A stretch of 64,000 bases of DNA from Pseudonocardia terrae (GCF_021343995.1 NZ_JAJTTE010000004.1:62001-126000), one strand, 5' to 3'; positions 1 to 9,959 are shown, numbered from the stretch's first letter. Numbers and translations are program-made. Notes: a model not told the origin generated them from the letters alone.

Positions 1-2
1 TC

Positions 3-1223
3 TTCTCGGCTTCCACGCCCGCCGACTCGAGCAGCACCGGCCAGCTGCGCCGCCCCGGCGGCTTCGAGTCGCGGACGCCATTGACCCGCCAGTCCGGCAT
101 CAACGGCGTCCCGAAGAGCAACCGCACCCCCGGCCGCAACGAGACGGCGCCGACCGACGCGGACACCGCGAGTGGCGCCGTCACCCCCGGCGTGGAGCAG
201 ACCGGCGGCACCCCTGCCGCGCCGGCGGCGGGGACCACCGGCCAGGGCCCGGCGGTGCAGGACCCGGCCCAGGGCCGGGCGACCCAGAGCCCGACCGGCA
301 CGACGGCTCAGGGCCCAACGCCCCAGGGCCCGGCGAGCCCCGCGGCCCCGTACCCCGCCGGCCCGTACCGCAACGGCGGCGCCATCGCCTACGGCACCGG
401 CACCCCCGGCGCACCGGGCGTGCCCCCCGACTCGGCCTCGGGCCTGCCGATCCGCCGCCCGAGCCCCGGCCCGAACGTCGGCGGCGCGAACGGCACCGGT
501 ACGGACCGCACGAGCACGAACGGCACGGGTCAGAACGGCACGGGCGGCACCGGCCCGGCCGGGAACGGGAACGGCTCCAACCCGACCGGCACCGGCCCGG
601 GCACCCCGGCCGCCCAGGGCCCCGCCGCCCCCCTCGGCGCCGCGCCGGCCGACCCGACCGCCCCTGCCGGCGGCCCGGACGAGTCGGCCGAGGGCCCGTC
701 CCGCTTCGACCTCGGCCAGACCACACCGATCTTCGAGGAGATCGCGTCGGCCTGGTTCCGCTCGAACCGCGACGTCCCGGTCCGCTGGACGGACGGCGAG
801 GGTGCCGCGGACGCGCGGGGGACGTCCGGCGGGTCCGCCGGCGACCCCCTCCGGTCCACGGAGCGCCCGGCCGGCGGCAACAGCGGGTTCGCCACGGCGG
901 CGGACGAGGGCTGGCGGGTCGCCGACGCGACCGCGGCGGCCACGGCGGCCGAGTCCGAGCGCGGCGCGAGCGAGACCACGGAGGCCGGGCTGCCGAAACG
1001 CAGGCCCCGCGCGCGGCTCGTCCCGGGCAGCGCGGCAGGATCCGCGGTACTGGCTCCACCGTCGGGGCCGGCGCGCAACGCCGAGGCCATCCGTGGCCGT
1101 CTGGCGAGTTACCAGCAGGGCGTCCGGCAGGGCCGGGAGAGCCGGCTGCGCCGTCAGTCGGCGGTGGGCGGCACGGGCACCGGGCAGACCCGGAGCACGA
1201 CCGAGCAGGACGAGGAGAAGTGA
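3..1223 (+). CDS. cvnA: Conservon sensor histidine kinase CvnA, C-terminal part (5' end outside window)
   Basis: The open frame enters from the left edge, so only the last ~406 residues are visible; the membrane, HAMP and ATPase domains would lie upstream. What is seen is a Pro/Gly/Thr/Asn-rich low-complexity linker, a short conserved block ([10 protein letters not shown]), then the motifs [13 protein letters not shown] and [15 protein letters not shown] that close nitrate/sulfonate-sensor-like kinases of actinobacterial conservons. The order kinase, roadblock, DUF742, GTPase downstream confirms the assignment. In such operons the kinase is thought to form a membrane complex with the small GTPase. 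A TTG at 81 is not the start; the frame is open before it. Confidence 0.88.
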   Translation, partial: FSASTPADSSSTGQLRRPGGFESRTPLTRQSGINGVPKSNRTPGRNETAPTDADTASGAVTPGVEQTGGTPAAPAAGTTGQGPAVQDPAQGRATQSPTGTTAQGPTPQGPASPAAPYPAGPYRNGGAIAYGTGTPGAPGVPPDSASGLPIRRPSPGPNVGGANGTGTDRTSTNGTGQNGTGGTGPAGNGNGSNPTGTGPGTPAAQGPAAPLGAAPADPTAPAGGPDESAEGPSRFDLGQTTPIFEEIASAWFRSNRDVPVRWTDGEGAADARGTSGGSAGDPLRSTERPAGGNSGFATAADEGWRVADATAAATAAESERGASETTEAGLPKRRPRARLVPGSAAGSAVLAPPSGPARNAEAIRGRLASYQQGVRQGRESRLRRQSAVGGTGTGQTRSTTEQDEEK

Positions 1224-1294
1224 TGATCGGGCAGGAGGCCGCACGGGCGGCCATCGGCACCGGCCCGACCGACGTCGAGGAGGCCGCGGCGTGA
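1223..1294 (+). CDS. Possible 23-aa coupling ORF between cvnA and cvnB
   Basis: An ATG overlaps the cvnA stop (ATGA) and follows a good ribosome site (gaggagaag, about 5 nt away). The frame runs 23 codons and its TGA overlaps the GTG of cvnB (GTGA). The peptide [20 protein letters not shown] continues with three alanines and matches nothing I recognise. Its likely role is to carry ribosomes from cvnA to cvnB rather than to make a functional peptide. Alternatively it is chance in GC-rich DNA. Confidence 0.35.
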   Translation: MIGQEAARAAIGTGPTDVEEAAA

Positions 1295-1713
1295 CCGCAC
1301 CACAGACCCAGCCCAGCCGGTTCGGATGGCTGGTCACCAACTTCGCGGAGAAGGTCCCCGGGGTCGCGCACGCGATCGTGGTCTCCGCCGACGGGCTGCT
1401 GCTCACGGCGTCGGACCGGCTCCCCCGCGACCGCGCCGACCAGCTGGCCGCGGTGGCGTCCGGCCTGGTCAGCCTGACCCAGGGCGCGGCGCGCTGCTTC
1501 GACGCGGGCGGCGTGGTGCAGACCGTCGTGGAGATGGACCGCGGGATCGTCCTGCTCATGTCCATCAGCGACGGCTCGTGCCTGGCCGTGCTCGCGTCGC
1601 CGAGCTGCGACATCGGCCTGATCGGCTACGAGATGACGCTGCTGGTCGACCGCGTCGGGCAGCTGCTCACCCCGGAGCTGCGCGCCGAGCTGCAGGGCTC
1701 CTTCGGGCCCTGA
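1291..1713 (+). CDS. cvnB: Roadblock/LC7 domain protein CvnB
   Basis: This 140-aa protein is one roadblock/LC7 (MglB-type) domain. It begins [15 protein letters not shown] and contains the family pattern [20 protein letters not shown], then [16 protein letters not shown] and a helical end. Roadblock proteins act as regulators or GAP-like partners of small Ras-type GTPases, here presumably CvnD encoded two genes on. The GTG start was chosen because gaggagg lies about 7 nt upstream and because family members begin just before the FGWL block; an upstream in-frame reading is pure low-complexity arginine/proline. Confidence 0.92.
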   Translation: MTAPQTQPSRFGWLVTNFAEKVPGVAHAIVVSADGLLLTASDRLPRDRADQLAAVASGLVSLTQGAARCFDAGGVVQTVVEMDRGIVLLMSISDGSCLAVLASPSCDIGLIGYEMTLLVDRVGQLLTPELRAELQGSFGP

Positions 1714-1792
1714 GGGCCCGGCTCCGGATCCCCGCGCGTCGACCCCATGTCCATCCGTCCACGAACGACCGGCACGAGGCAGGTGAGCTTTC

Positions 1793-2470
1793 ATGACCAG
1801 CGGTCCCGATGACGCACCGCGTCAGCAGGAGCCGACGTTCGCCGACGTGATGAACGGGTTCAGTCTCGACTCGGGGCGCCCGCGCAAGCGCCGCCGGTGG
1901 GGGCGCCGGAGGGGCGAGGAGGCCGGACGGCAGGAGGCCGCGCAGGCCCCGCCGCCGGCGGCGTACCCGCCCACGCCGCCCCCCGGCCCGGTCCCCAACG
2001 AAGTGGCCTACTCCCAGGGCTACCAGGACTCCCAGGGGGACGCCGCGTTCGCGGGTTCGGGCTACGGCGGGTACCAGACCGGGCCCATCGAACCGATCCG
2101 GGACGAGCCGCTCCCGCCCGCCGTCCCCACGGGGGCGTCGGCGGTGCGGCCCTACGCCTGGACCCGGGGCCGGACCAAGTCCGGCTTCGACCTCGCGATC
2201 GAGACCCTGGTCTCGACCAGCCCGCAGGGCCGTGAGCAGCTCGCCATGCTGCAGATGGAGCACCGCTCCGTCGCGGACCTGTGCGACCAGCCGCGCTCGG
2301 TCGCCGAGGTCGCCGCGCTGCTGTCGATCCCGCTCGGCGTCGCCCGCGTGCTGCTCGGCGACATGGCCGGGCTCGGCGTGGTGACCGTGCACCAGACCGC
2401 GAGCAGTACCGGCAACGAGCCGGACCTCGCACTGATGGAAAGGGTGTTGAGTGGACTCCGTCGGCTCTAG
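1793..2470 (+). CDS. cvnC: DUF742 protein CvnC
   Basis: A 225-aa cytoplasmic protein. Residues 1-115 are a charged and Pro/Gln-rich variable region. From RPYAWTRGRT onward lies the DUF742 domain, predicted as a winged-helix-like fold, including the segment HRSVADLCDQPRSVAEVAAL and a final ERVLSGLRRL. DUF742 proteins are constant third members of conservons; their biochemical role is not established, though DNA binding has been proposed from the fold. A short 79-nt gap with cacgaggcaggtgagc precedes the ATG. The 3' end overlaps cvnD by 20 nt. Confidence 0.9.
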   Translation: MTSGPDDAPRQQEPTFADVMNGFSLDSGRPRKRRRWGRRRGEEAGRQEAAQAPPPAAYPPTPPPGPVPNEVAYSQGYQDSQGDAAFAGSGYGGYQTGPIEPIRDEPLPPAVPTGASAVRPYAWTRGRTKSGFDLAIETLVSTSPQGREQLAMLQMEHRSVADLCDQPRSVAEVAALLSIPLGVARVLLGDMAGLGVVTVHQTASSTGNEPDLALMERVLSGLRRL

Positions 2471-3107
2471 TTACCCCGTCGGCGGGCCGCCGGTCACCCC
2501 GGCGATGTCCCGCCCGTCCCCGGCGCCCCGGCCGGGCCCGAGGCCCACCACGATCTCCGCGAAGATCGTGGTCGCGGGCGGCTTCGGCGTCGGCAAGACC
2601 ACGTTCGTCGGCTCGGTGTCGGAGATCGACCCGCTGACGACCGAGGCCGTGATGACCGAGGCCAGCGCCGGGCACGACGACCTGAGCGCCACCCCGAACA
2701 AGCAGACGACCACGGTCGCCATGGACTTCGGCCGCGTCTCGCTCGACTCGGACCTGATCCTCTACCTGTTCGGCACACCCGGGCAGCACCGGTTCTGGTT
2801 CATGTGGGACGACCTGGTGCGCGGCGCGATCGGCGCCGTCGTGCTGGTCGACACCCGACGCCTGGCGGACTGCTTCTCCGCGATCGACTTCTTCGAGGAC
2901 CGGGGCCTGCCCTACGTCGTCGGCCTCAACGCCTTCGACGGCCAGCAGCCGCACCGGATCGAGGACGTCCGCGAGGCCATGTCGATCGACCCGTCGATCC
3001 CGATCGTCATGTGCGACGCCCGCAACCGGGAGTCCACGAAGCAGACGCTGATCGCGCTGGTCCAGCACGCCATGGCCGCCCGCATGGCGGCCGGCGTCCG
3101 CCGCTGA
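2451..3107 (+). CDS. cvnD: Conservon Ras-like GTPase CvnD
   Basis: A 218-aa ATP/GTP-binding protein of the CvnD (DUF697-independent, MglA-like) group. After a proline-rich N-terminus the P-loop GGFGVGKT is at residues 43-50. A G3-like stretch (LYLFGTPGQHRFW) and a G4-like NAFD follow. The GTP-bound form is expected to interact with the roadblock protein CvnB and the kinase at the membrane. The start is a GTG inside the end of cvnC, giving coupled translation. It is the last gene of the operon and a strong hairpin follows it. Confidence 0.93.
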   Translation: MDSVGSSYPVGGPPVTPAMSRPSPAPRPGPRPTTISAKIVVAGGFGVGKTTFVGSVSEIDPLTTEAVMTEASAGHDDLSATPNKQTTTVAMDFGRVSLDSDLILYLFGTPGQHRFWFMWDDLVRGAIGAVVLVDTRRLADCFSAIDFFEDRGLPYVVGLNAFDGQQPHRIEDVREAMSIDPSIPIVMCDARNRESTKQTLIALVQHAMAARMAAGVRR

Positions 3108-3129
3108 CCCGCCGCTGACCGCGCACGGA

Positions 3130-3154
3130 CCCGAGCCGGCCCGGCCGGCTCGGG
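3130..3154. terminator. Bidirectional hairpin between convergent genes
   Basis: Perfect 10-bp stem (cccgagccgg / ccggctcggg) with a 5-nt loop, lying between the stop of cvnD on the plus strand and the stop of the helicase_C_3 gene on the minus strand. There is no U-run, as is usual for actinobacterial terminators. Confidence 0.7.
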
Positions 3155-3168
3155 CATCGGCGCCGTGC

Positions 3169-5412
3169 TCAGCCCTCGATGAGGGCGATCCGCGTGATGC
3201 GGTGCAGCGGCAGCCGGTAGACCTCGCCGTCGACGGCGTCGCGCCCCTCGACGATCCCGCCGCCGACGGTGAGCGGGGCGAGCACCCGCTCGCCCTGCAC
3301 GCCGTGGCCGTCGACGTACCCGATCCACACCTGGCGCCGCGCCCGCGCCGCCTCCTGCAGCGTGGCCAGGGTGTGGCTGGACCCGTTGGCGGGCGACGCG
3401 TTCCCCGCGCCGCGCCGGGCCGCGGCCAGGGCATCGCCCGCCCGCATCTTGGCCACCACCGCGTCGATCCGTTCTTCGGACGGGTCGGCGAGCACCGCCC
3501 GGCTCCGCGGCCGCCGCGGATCCGTGCGGGCTCCGCGCGGCCCGAGGTCCAGCACCCCGCCGCTGGCGTCCTCGGCGGCCGGGCTGAACCCGGCGGCGCG
3601 CAGCCCGTCGAGCAGCTCCGCGAGCGGGGCGGGACTCACCGCGACCGTCGGCGCGATCCGCCGCAGCTCCAGCGCTGCCGTCTCGGGATGCGCGAGGACC
3701 TCGGAGAGCAGGACCTCGTCGTCGGACCGCAGGAAGGCCGAGGCGGCACCGCCGCGCAGCCGCCCGTGCCGGCGTCCGACGTCCTCGACCAGGTAGCTCA
3801 GCGCCTGCGGCACCGGCGTCGACGACTTCTCCTCGAGCAGCTCCTTCAGGTCCGTCACCGACCGGCCCGCGTCGAGGGCGCGCCGCACACTGGCCTCGGA
3901 GAAGCGGTACACGGTGGCGCCGCCCGCGGACTCGACGTCCGCCATCAGCTGCAGCTCCCGCGCCAGCGCGGTGACGAGCGGCCCGGGCGCGACGGCCGTG
4001 AGGTCGGCCTGCAGGAGCACGGTGTCGACGGGCTCGGGCAGCACGGCCCGCAGCGCGGCGACCACGGGCCCGTTCTCCCCGGGCGGCGCGGCGAGCAGCG
4101 CCCGGCCCGGCTCGGCGAGCGCGTCGAGGGCCACGACGCCGATCAGCGTGCCCTCCTCCAGCGTCCACCGGACGATCTCGTCCCGCAGCCGCCCGCCCCG
4201 CCGCGGTGCGCGCCACGCGAGCAGGTCCCCCAGCGCATCGGGCGTGGTGACGGCGGTGCCCGGCGGCAGGGCGGCCAGCGCATCGAGCACGCGTCGCCGA
4301 TCGCGGGGCGCGACGGGACGGCGCAGCGTCTCGGAGAGGGCGTTGATGGGGCGGTCGGCGTCGTCCCGCCGCCCGACGAGCCCGGGCAGCCGCGGCAGCT
4401 CGAGCCAGGCCCGGGCCAGCGCGACCCAGCGCTGCTCGATCCCGGAGCCCACCCAGGCGTCGGCGGCGGTGGTGGGCAGCCAGTCCGGGTTGGGCGAGTC
4501 GTTCTGCCCGATCAGGTCGGCCGCCAGCGCGACCTCGACGATCAACGCCGCGCCCGCCTCGTCCGTCTCCAGCTCGCGGGCGGTCCGGCGCAGGTCCCGC
4601 ACGCCCAGCCCGCCCGAACGGAGCACGGTGGGCGGGGTGGCACCCCACAGCTCGATCAGCCGCTCCACGCGTCGCAGGAGCTCCATGGCGGCGCCGCCGG
4701 CCGTCCCGCCGACCTGGGGGACGGGCCACTCGCGGGTCGACAGCGCCGGCGGCGTGGCCTCGATCCGCCCCATCGGCCGATCGCCGCGCAGCGCGATCCC
4801 GACCTGCTGCGGCAGCTCCACGGTCTCGGTGTCGAGCCGGAGCAGCAGCCCCTTGGTGAGCAGCCGCCCGACCGGGCTGTCCGGTTCCGCGGACGACCGG
4901 CTGCGGCCGATGGGCGGCCCGGCGACCAGGGCGTCGAGCACCCGGCGCTCCTCGGGCGGCAGCCCGGCGAGCAGGACGGGCAGCTCGCTCGACGCGGCGG
5001 GCCCGCCGGCGCGGCGGCCCAGGTTGCCCGGGTAGGCGGGCACGACGTCCCGTGCGGCCGGGACCACCCGCAGGCCGTCGTTGTCGCCCCACGCCAGCGC
5101 ACGGGCGCGCAGGGCGTCCAGAGCAGTGTCGAGGGCCTCGACCGTGACGTCCGGACCGAGCAGCCGGGCGACCTCCGCCCGGTCGGCGGCGACGTGGTCG
5201 GCATCGGCCACGACGAGCGCCTCGAGCACGGCGAGGGCCACGGTGTCGAGGTCGTCGCTCGCGCGGTGCACCGAGGCCCGGATCCCCGCGCGCGTGGCAA
5301 GCACGGTGATGTCGGCGGGCGGCGGCACGGACAGGTCGGGCCGGAGCCGCAGCAGCGCGGCCAGGGTCACGTCGTCCTGGGCACGCAGCCAGTCGACCAG
5401 GGGGGCGGTCAT
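3169..5412 (-). CDS. Helicase_C_3 / helicase-associated domain protein
   Basis: A 747-aa protein of the actinobacterial helicase-associated family (Helicase_C_3). No Walker A motif is visible, so it is not a helicase by itself. The N-terminus (MTAPLVDWLRAQDDVTLAAL) and repeated winged-helix-like segments match the family. The C-terminal ~75 residues (WIGYVDGHG to LPLHRITRIAL) look like a WYL-type module. From memory it corresponds to M. tuberculosis Rv0862c, which sits beside the XPB helicase and the moaC2-mog-moaE2-rpfA genes; here the moa genes are near but XPB is not in the window. The ATG was chosen because upstream residues are low complexity. Role: probable DNA repair or nucleic-acid binding. 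Confidence 0.85.
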   Translation of the reverse strand: MTAPLVDWLRAQDDVTLAALLRLRPDLSVPPPADITVLATRAGIRASVHRASDDLDTVALAVLEALVVADADHVAADRAEVARLLGPDVTVEALDTALDALRARALAWGDNDGLRVVPAARDVVPAYPGNLGRRAGGPAASSELPVLLAGLPPEERRVLDALVAGPPIGRSRSSAEPDSPVGRLLTKGLLLRLDTETVELPQQVGIALRGDRPMGRIEATPPALSTREWPVPQVGGTAGGAAMELLRRVERLIELWGATPPTVLRSGGLGVRDLRRTARELETDEAGAALIVEVALAADLIGQNDSPNPDWLPTTAADAWVGSGIEQRWVALARAWLELPRLPGLVGRRDDADRPINALSETLRRPVAPRDRRRVLDALAALPPGTAVTTPDALGDLLAWRAPRRGGRLRDEIVRWTLEEGTLIGVVALDALAEPGRALLAAPPGENGPVVAALRAVLPEPVDTVLLQADLTAVAPGPLVTALARELQLMADVESAGGATVYRFSEASVRRALDAGRSVTDLKELLEEKSSTPVPQALSYLVEDVGRRHGRLRGGAASAFLRSDDEVLLSEVLAHPETAALELRRIAPTVAVSPAPLAELLDGLRAAGFSPAAEDASGGVLDLGPRGARTDPRRPRSRAVLADPSEERIDAVVAKMRAGDALAAARRGAGNASPANGSSHTLATLQEAARARRQVWIGYVDGHGVQGERVLAPLTVGGGIVEGRDAVDGEVYRLPLHRITRIALIEG

Positions 5413-5508
5413 CGCCCTCCACGGTAGTCGTCGGGACGGGTGCACCGCCCGCGCGCCCGATCGGGGATACTGGGGGTGCCCGCGCACGAGACACCGTGGA
5501 GGAGAGCC

Positions 5509-5688
5509 GTGGCGAAGCCGCTGAAGGCCGGACGTATCGACCCGAACTGGCCGGACCTGCCCGACGGTGAGCACCCGCTGACCGAGCTCCTCGGACCGGT
5601 GCAGGGGAACATGTCCCCCTTCGGCGACGTCGAGTTCCCGCTCGACGAGGTCCCGTACGAGCACCCCGTCACCGAGATCAACAAGTAG
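5509..5688 (+). CDS. Conserved small protein of unknown function (59 aa)
   Basis: MAKPLKAGRIDPNWPDLPDG starts a 59-aa acidic, proline-rich soluble protein with no membrane segment and no metal motif. It uses a GTG start with a clear site (gtggaggagag) about 5 nt upstream. A GATACT-like -10 near 5465-5470 fits a short leader. By position (divergent from the Rv0862c-like gene and ahead of moa genes) it may match the small Rv0863 of M. tuberculosis. That is inference from synteny only. The stop overlaps the next GTG (TAGTG), so it is co-translated with the nucleotidyltransferase. Function unknown. Confidence 0.8.
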   Translation: MAKPLKAGRIDPNWPDLPDGEHPLTELLGPVQGNMSPFGDVEFPLDEVPYEHPVTEINK

Positions 5689-6275
5689 TGCCCGCCGGGG
5701 GCCTGCTGCTCGCCGCCGGCGCCGGCCGGCGGATGGGCGGGCCGAAGGCCCTCGTCGAGCTGGGGGGCGAGCCACTCGTCCGCCGGGCCCTGCGGGTCCT
5801 GGAGGAGGGCGGCTGCGCCCCGTCGACGGTGGTCCTCGGGGCCGAGGCGGAGCGCGTCCGCCCGCTGGTCCCGAGCGGCACCGAGATCGTCCTCGCGCCC
5901 GACTGGGCGGAGGGAATGGGTGCCTCGCTGCGTGCCGGCCTGGCCGCACTGGCGGCCCGCGACCCGGCCCCGGAGGCGGTCGTCGTGCACCTCGTCGACC
6001 TGCCGGGCGTCACGCCCGCGGCGGTCGCCCGCCTGGCTGCCCTGGCCGCCCCCGCCGCGCTCGCCCGGGCGGCCTACGCCGGCCACCCCGCCCACCCCGT
6101 CCTTCTGGGGCAGGAGCACTGGGCCGTGGTGGCATCCGGTGCCCGTGGCGACGCCGGGGCCCGCGGCTATCTGAAGGACCATCCGGACCTCGTCCTGGTG
6201 GAGTGTGGCGACGTCGCCCGTCCGGACGACGTGGACACCCCCGAGCAGCTCGCCCGCGCCCGCGGAACCTCCTGA
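5688..6275 (+). CDS. MobA/MocA-like molybdenum cofactor nucleotidyltransferase
   Basis: A 195-aa NTP_transf_3 protein. The nucleotide-binding signature LLLAAGAGRRMGGPKALVEL occupies residues 6-25, followed by VVLGAEAERVRPLV and the acidic site VVHLVDLPGVTP. The family transfers CMP or GMP to molybdopterin; the PKAL form and the nearby CoxD/CoxE/XdhC genes suggest the cytidylyl (MocA) type that serves xanthine-dehydrogenase-class enzymes. Substrate choice cannot be proven from sequence. It overlaps the 59-aa gene by one nucleotide and ends at a strong hairpin facing a convergent rpf gene. Confidence 0.83.
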   Translation: MPAGGLLLAAGAGRRMGGPKALVELGGEPLVRRALRVLEEGGCAPSTVVLGAEAERVRPLVPSGTEIVLAPDWAEGMGASLRAGLAALAARDPAPEAVVVHLVDLPGVTPAAVARLAALAAPAALARAAYAGHPAHPVLLGQEHWAVVASGARGDAGARGYLKDHPDLVLVECGDVARPDDVDTPEQLARARGTS

Positions 6276-6283
6276 GAAGGCGA

Positions 6284-6314
6284 CCACCCCGCCACCGGTT
6301 CGGTGACGGGGTGG
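6284..6314. terminator. Hairpin between nucleotidyltransferase gene and rpf
   Basis: Thirteen-base arms (ccaccccgccacc / ggtgacggggtgg, one mismatch) around a 5-nt loop, placed between two convergent stops. Confidence 0.7.
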
Positions 6315-6356
6315 GCCGGGGTCCGGGCGTGTGTCCCAGGCCTGCGAGAGAAGGAA

Positions 6357-7241
<885 letters not shown>

Positions 7242-7301
7242 TCAGAGATACGTATAACGGCCAGAAAACGGTTCGGATTCGGAACGACTTGGTTGTGTCG
7301 C

Positions 7302-7317
7302 TGTGATTGAGATCACA
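7302..7317. promoter_or_regulatory. CRP/GlxR-type palindrome
   Basis: TGTGATTGAGATCACA is an exact match to the TGTGA-N6-TCACA consensus of the CRP family. It lies about 55 nt before moaC and about 340 nt before rpf copy 1. Rpf genes are known targets of CRP homologues in mycobacteria, so control of the divergent pair is plausible. Confidence 0.65.
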
Positions 7318-7358
7318 GTTCGATCGGGCCCCGGCGGCGACCGTCGTCACGTCGCACG

Positions 7359-7364
7359 TAGGGT
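7359..7364 (+). promoter_or_regulatory. -10 element (TAGGGT) of a leaderless moaC transcript
   Basis: TAGGGT ends 7 nt before the moaC GTG and no ribosome site is visible, the usual layout of a leaderless actinobacterial mRNA. Confidence 0.5.
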
Positions 7365-7371
7365 CTCCCCC

Positions 7372-7851
7372 GTGGAGCTGACCCATGTCGACGCCGCCGG
7401 CGCCGCCCGGATGGTGGACGTCTCGGAGAAGCAGCCGAGCGCCCGCACCGCGGTCGCGACGGGGGTACTGCGGACCACCGCGGAGGTGGTCGACCTGCTG
7501 CGCCGCGACGGGCTGCCGAAGGGCGACGCGCTCGCCACCGCACGGATCGCCGGGATCATGGGCGCCAAGCGCACCCCGGACCTGGTGCCGCTCTGCCACC
7601 CGATCGCGCTGAGCGGCGTCACGCTGGACCTCGAGCCCGGCGAGGCCGAGGTGCGGATCCGGGCGACGGTGCGCACCACCGACCGCACGGGCGTGGAGAT
7701 GGAGGCCCTGACCGCCGTCGCGGTGGCGGGGCTGACCCTGCACGACATGGTGAAGGCGGTGGATCCCGCCGCCGTGCTCGACGCCGTGCGCGTCGAGAGC
7801 AAGGAGGGCGGCAAGACCGGGTCCTGGACGCGGCCCGAGGACCGCTCGTGA
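7372..7851 (+). CDS. moaC: Cyclic pyranopterin monophosphate synthase MoaC
   Basis: A 159-aa protein of normal MoaC length. It converts the MoaA product (3',8-cyclo-GTP) into cyclic pyranopterin monophosphate in molybdenum cofactor synthesis. Family motifs are clear: MVDVSEKQPSARTA near the N-terminus, KRTPDLVPLCHPIALS in the middle, TGVEMEALTAV, and the lysine-containing C-terminal MVKAVD and ESKEGGKTG. The GTG at this position was preferred over an upstream ATG because MoaC proteins start at this ELTHVD block and a -10 hexamer sits 7 nt before it. The stop overlaps the start of mog (GTGA). Confidence 0.95.
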   Translation: MELTHVDAAGAARMVDVSEKQPSARTAVATGVLRTTAEVVDLLRRDGLPKGDALATARIAGIMGAKRTPDLVPLCHPIALSGVTLDLEPGEAEVRIRATVRTTDRTGVEMEALTAVAVAGLTLHDMVKAVDPAAVLDAVRVESKEGGKTGSWTRPEDRS

Positions 7852-8357
7852 GCGAGCTCGAGTCGCCGGGCACGGACGTGGCCGCCGTGCGCCGCGCCCG
7901 CGTGATCACCGCGTCGAACCGCGCCGCCCAGGGCGTCTACGCCGACAAGGGCGGACCGATCATCGCGGAGTGGCTGCGCGGCAAGGGTTTCGAGACGGAC
8001 GACCCGACCGTGGTGCCGGACGGGGAGCCCGTCGGGGCCGCACTGCGCGAGGCCGTGGCCGCCGGCACGGACGTGGTGATCACGACCGGCGGTACCGGGA
8101 TCTCCCCCACGGACGCGACTCCGGAGGTGACCCGCGCCGTGCTGGACTACGAGGTGCCGGGCCTCGCGGACGCGATCCGCGCGTACGGCGCCCCGAAGGT
8201 GCCGACCGCGGTGCTGTCCCGCGGGCTCACCGGGGTGGCCGGGCGGACCCTGGTCGTCAACCTGCCGGGCTCGACGGGCGGGGTCCGGGACGGACTGGCC
8301 GTGCTGGACGGCGTCCTCGACCATGCGATCGACCAACTCCGCGGAGGTGACCACTGA
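7848..8357 (+). CDS. mog: Molybdopterin adenylyltransferase Mog/MoaB
   Basis: A 169-aa MogA/MoaB-type protein. It adenylylates molybdopterin before metal insertion. The MPT-binding fold is shown by ARVITASNRAAQG, the hallmark DVVITTGGTGISPTD, and VVNLPGSTGGVRDGL near the end. Length matches single-domain Mog rather than MoeA. It overlaps moaC by 4 nt and moaE by 1 nt, so the three are one translationally coupled unit, the same order as moaC2-mog-moaE2 in M. tuberculosis. Confidence 0.93.
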   Translation: MSELESPGTDVAAVRRARVITASNRAAQGVYADKGGPIIAEWLRGKGFETDDPTVVPDGEPVGAALREAVAAGTDVVITTGGTGISPTDATPEVTRAVLDYEVPGLADAIRAYGAPKVPTAVLSRGLTGVAGRTLVVNLPGSTGGVRDGLAVLDGVLDHAIDQLRGGDH

Positions 8358-8812
8358 TGGAGCGGATCACCGAACCCACGGGTTCGGACGTGAAGGTGTT
8401 GCGCGCCACCGTGACCGAGGAGGCGCTCGACGTCGACGAGCACGCCCGTCTCGTCGACGACGCCGCGGCCGGCGCCGTGGTGACCTTCTCCGGCGTGGTG
8501 CGCGACCACGACGGCGGGCGGTCGGTGAGCGGGCTGGAGTACAGCGCCCATCCGACCGCCGCGACCGTCGTGGAGCAGGTGGCGCGGGACGTCGCAGGCC
8601 GGGCACGTGGCGTGCGCGCGATCGCCGTCAGCCACCGCGTCGGGCGGCTCGCGATCGGCGACGTCGCCCTGGCCTGCGCGGTCTCGGCGGACCATCGGCA
8701 GGAGGCCTTCGCGACCTGCTCGGAACTGGTCGAGGAGGTCAAGCGGCTGCTCCCGGTGTGGAAGCACCAGGCCTTCGCCGACGGCACGGACGAGTGGGTC
8801 AACTCGACCTGA
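8357..8812 (+). CDS. moaE: Molybdopterin synthase large subunit MoaE
   Basis: A 151-aa MoaE protein, the catalytic subunit that uses thiocarboxylated MoaD to sulfurate the precursor. Motifs seen: VTFSGVVRDHDGG, LEYSAHPTAA, SHRVGRLAIGDVALACAVS, and the active-site lysine segment VWKHQAFADG with the following EWV. No moaD is adjacent; it must be elsewhere. The ATG overlaps the mog stop (TGATG). Only 25 nt separate its stop from the convergent rpf copy 2, with a weak cggcc/ggccg hairpin between. Confidence 0.94.
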   Translation: MERITEPTGSDVKVLRATVTEEALDVDEHARLVDDAAAGAVVTFSGVVRDHDGGRSVSGLEYSAHPTAATVVEQVARDVAGRARGVRAIAVSHRVGRLAIGDVALACAVSADHRQEAFATCSELVEEVKRLLPVWKHQAFADGTDEWVNST

Positions 8813-8837
8813 GCGACCCACTCGGCCCGAGGCCGGC

Positions 8838-9533
<696 letters not shown>

Positions 9534-9577
9534 TCATTCACGGACGCGAACCTTTTCGTTCCGGAAATACTTTCCCG

Positions 9578-9646
9578 CCCTGTCCCCTTCCTTTCTCTCG
9601 ACGGACCTGAAACCGCGGGACAGGGGCCTGGCGCGACGGTTCCGGA
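9578..9646 (-). promoter_or_regulatory. Conserved leader hairpin upstream of rpf copy 2
   Basis: On the minus strand: tccggaaccg, 11 nt, then a 9-bp stem CCCTGTCCC / GGGACAGGG enclosing 30 nt. The order, stem sequence and loop length match the leader of copy 1. The element ends about 140 nt before the start codon. Confidence 0.5.
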
Positions 9647-9727
9647 TGGCATTTCGAACTGCCCCAGGCGGGGCAGCCGAGCGAGAACGCTACGTTTCGA
9701 ACAGCGGTTTCCGTCAAACCGATCAAT

Positions 9728-9743
9728 GGTGACCTCGATCACG
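9728..9743. promoter_or_regulatory. CRP-like site upstream of rpf copy 2
   Basis: GGTGACCTCGATCACG keeps the GTGA-N6-TCAC core but differs from consensus in the outer bases. It resembles the exact site upstream of rpf copy 1. Confidence 0.45.
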
Positions 9744-9817
9744 GTAACGTAACCGTGATGAGATCGATAACCGTGTAACCCCTGGTCAGCGGATCAACAT
9801 CACGGTTGTATCACGGT
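9738..9817. promoter_or_regulatory. Array of ATCACGGT and GTAAC elements
   Basis: The 8-mer ATCACGGT occurs at 9738, 9799 and 9810, with an inverted copy at 9752-9759. GTAAC-type repeats (ggtaac, cgtaac, cgataac, tgtaac) lie among them. The GTAAC repeats recall MtrA-type sites; MtrA controls rpf genes in corynebacteria. Which regulator binds here is unknown. Confidence 0.45.
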
Positions 9818-9959
9818 CCTGAGAATCCAACCGATCCGGAAATGTTGTCGTTTCGCTCACAAGCATTTGGTGACGAACGGTGAGCGTCACATCGACGCAG
9901 AGTCACTGTTCGAGGAGCCTCACAGTGCTGCCCGGCCCGACGTGGTCCATTCTGGTGGG

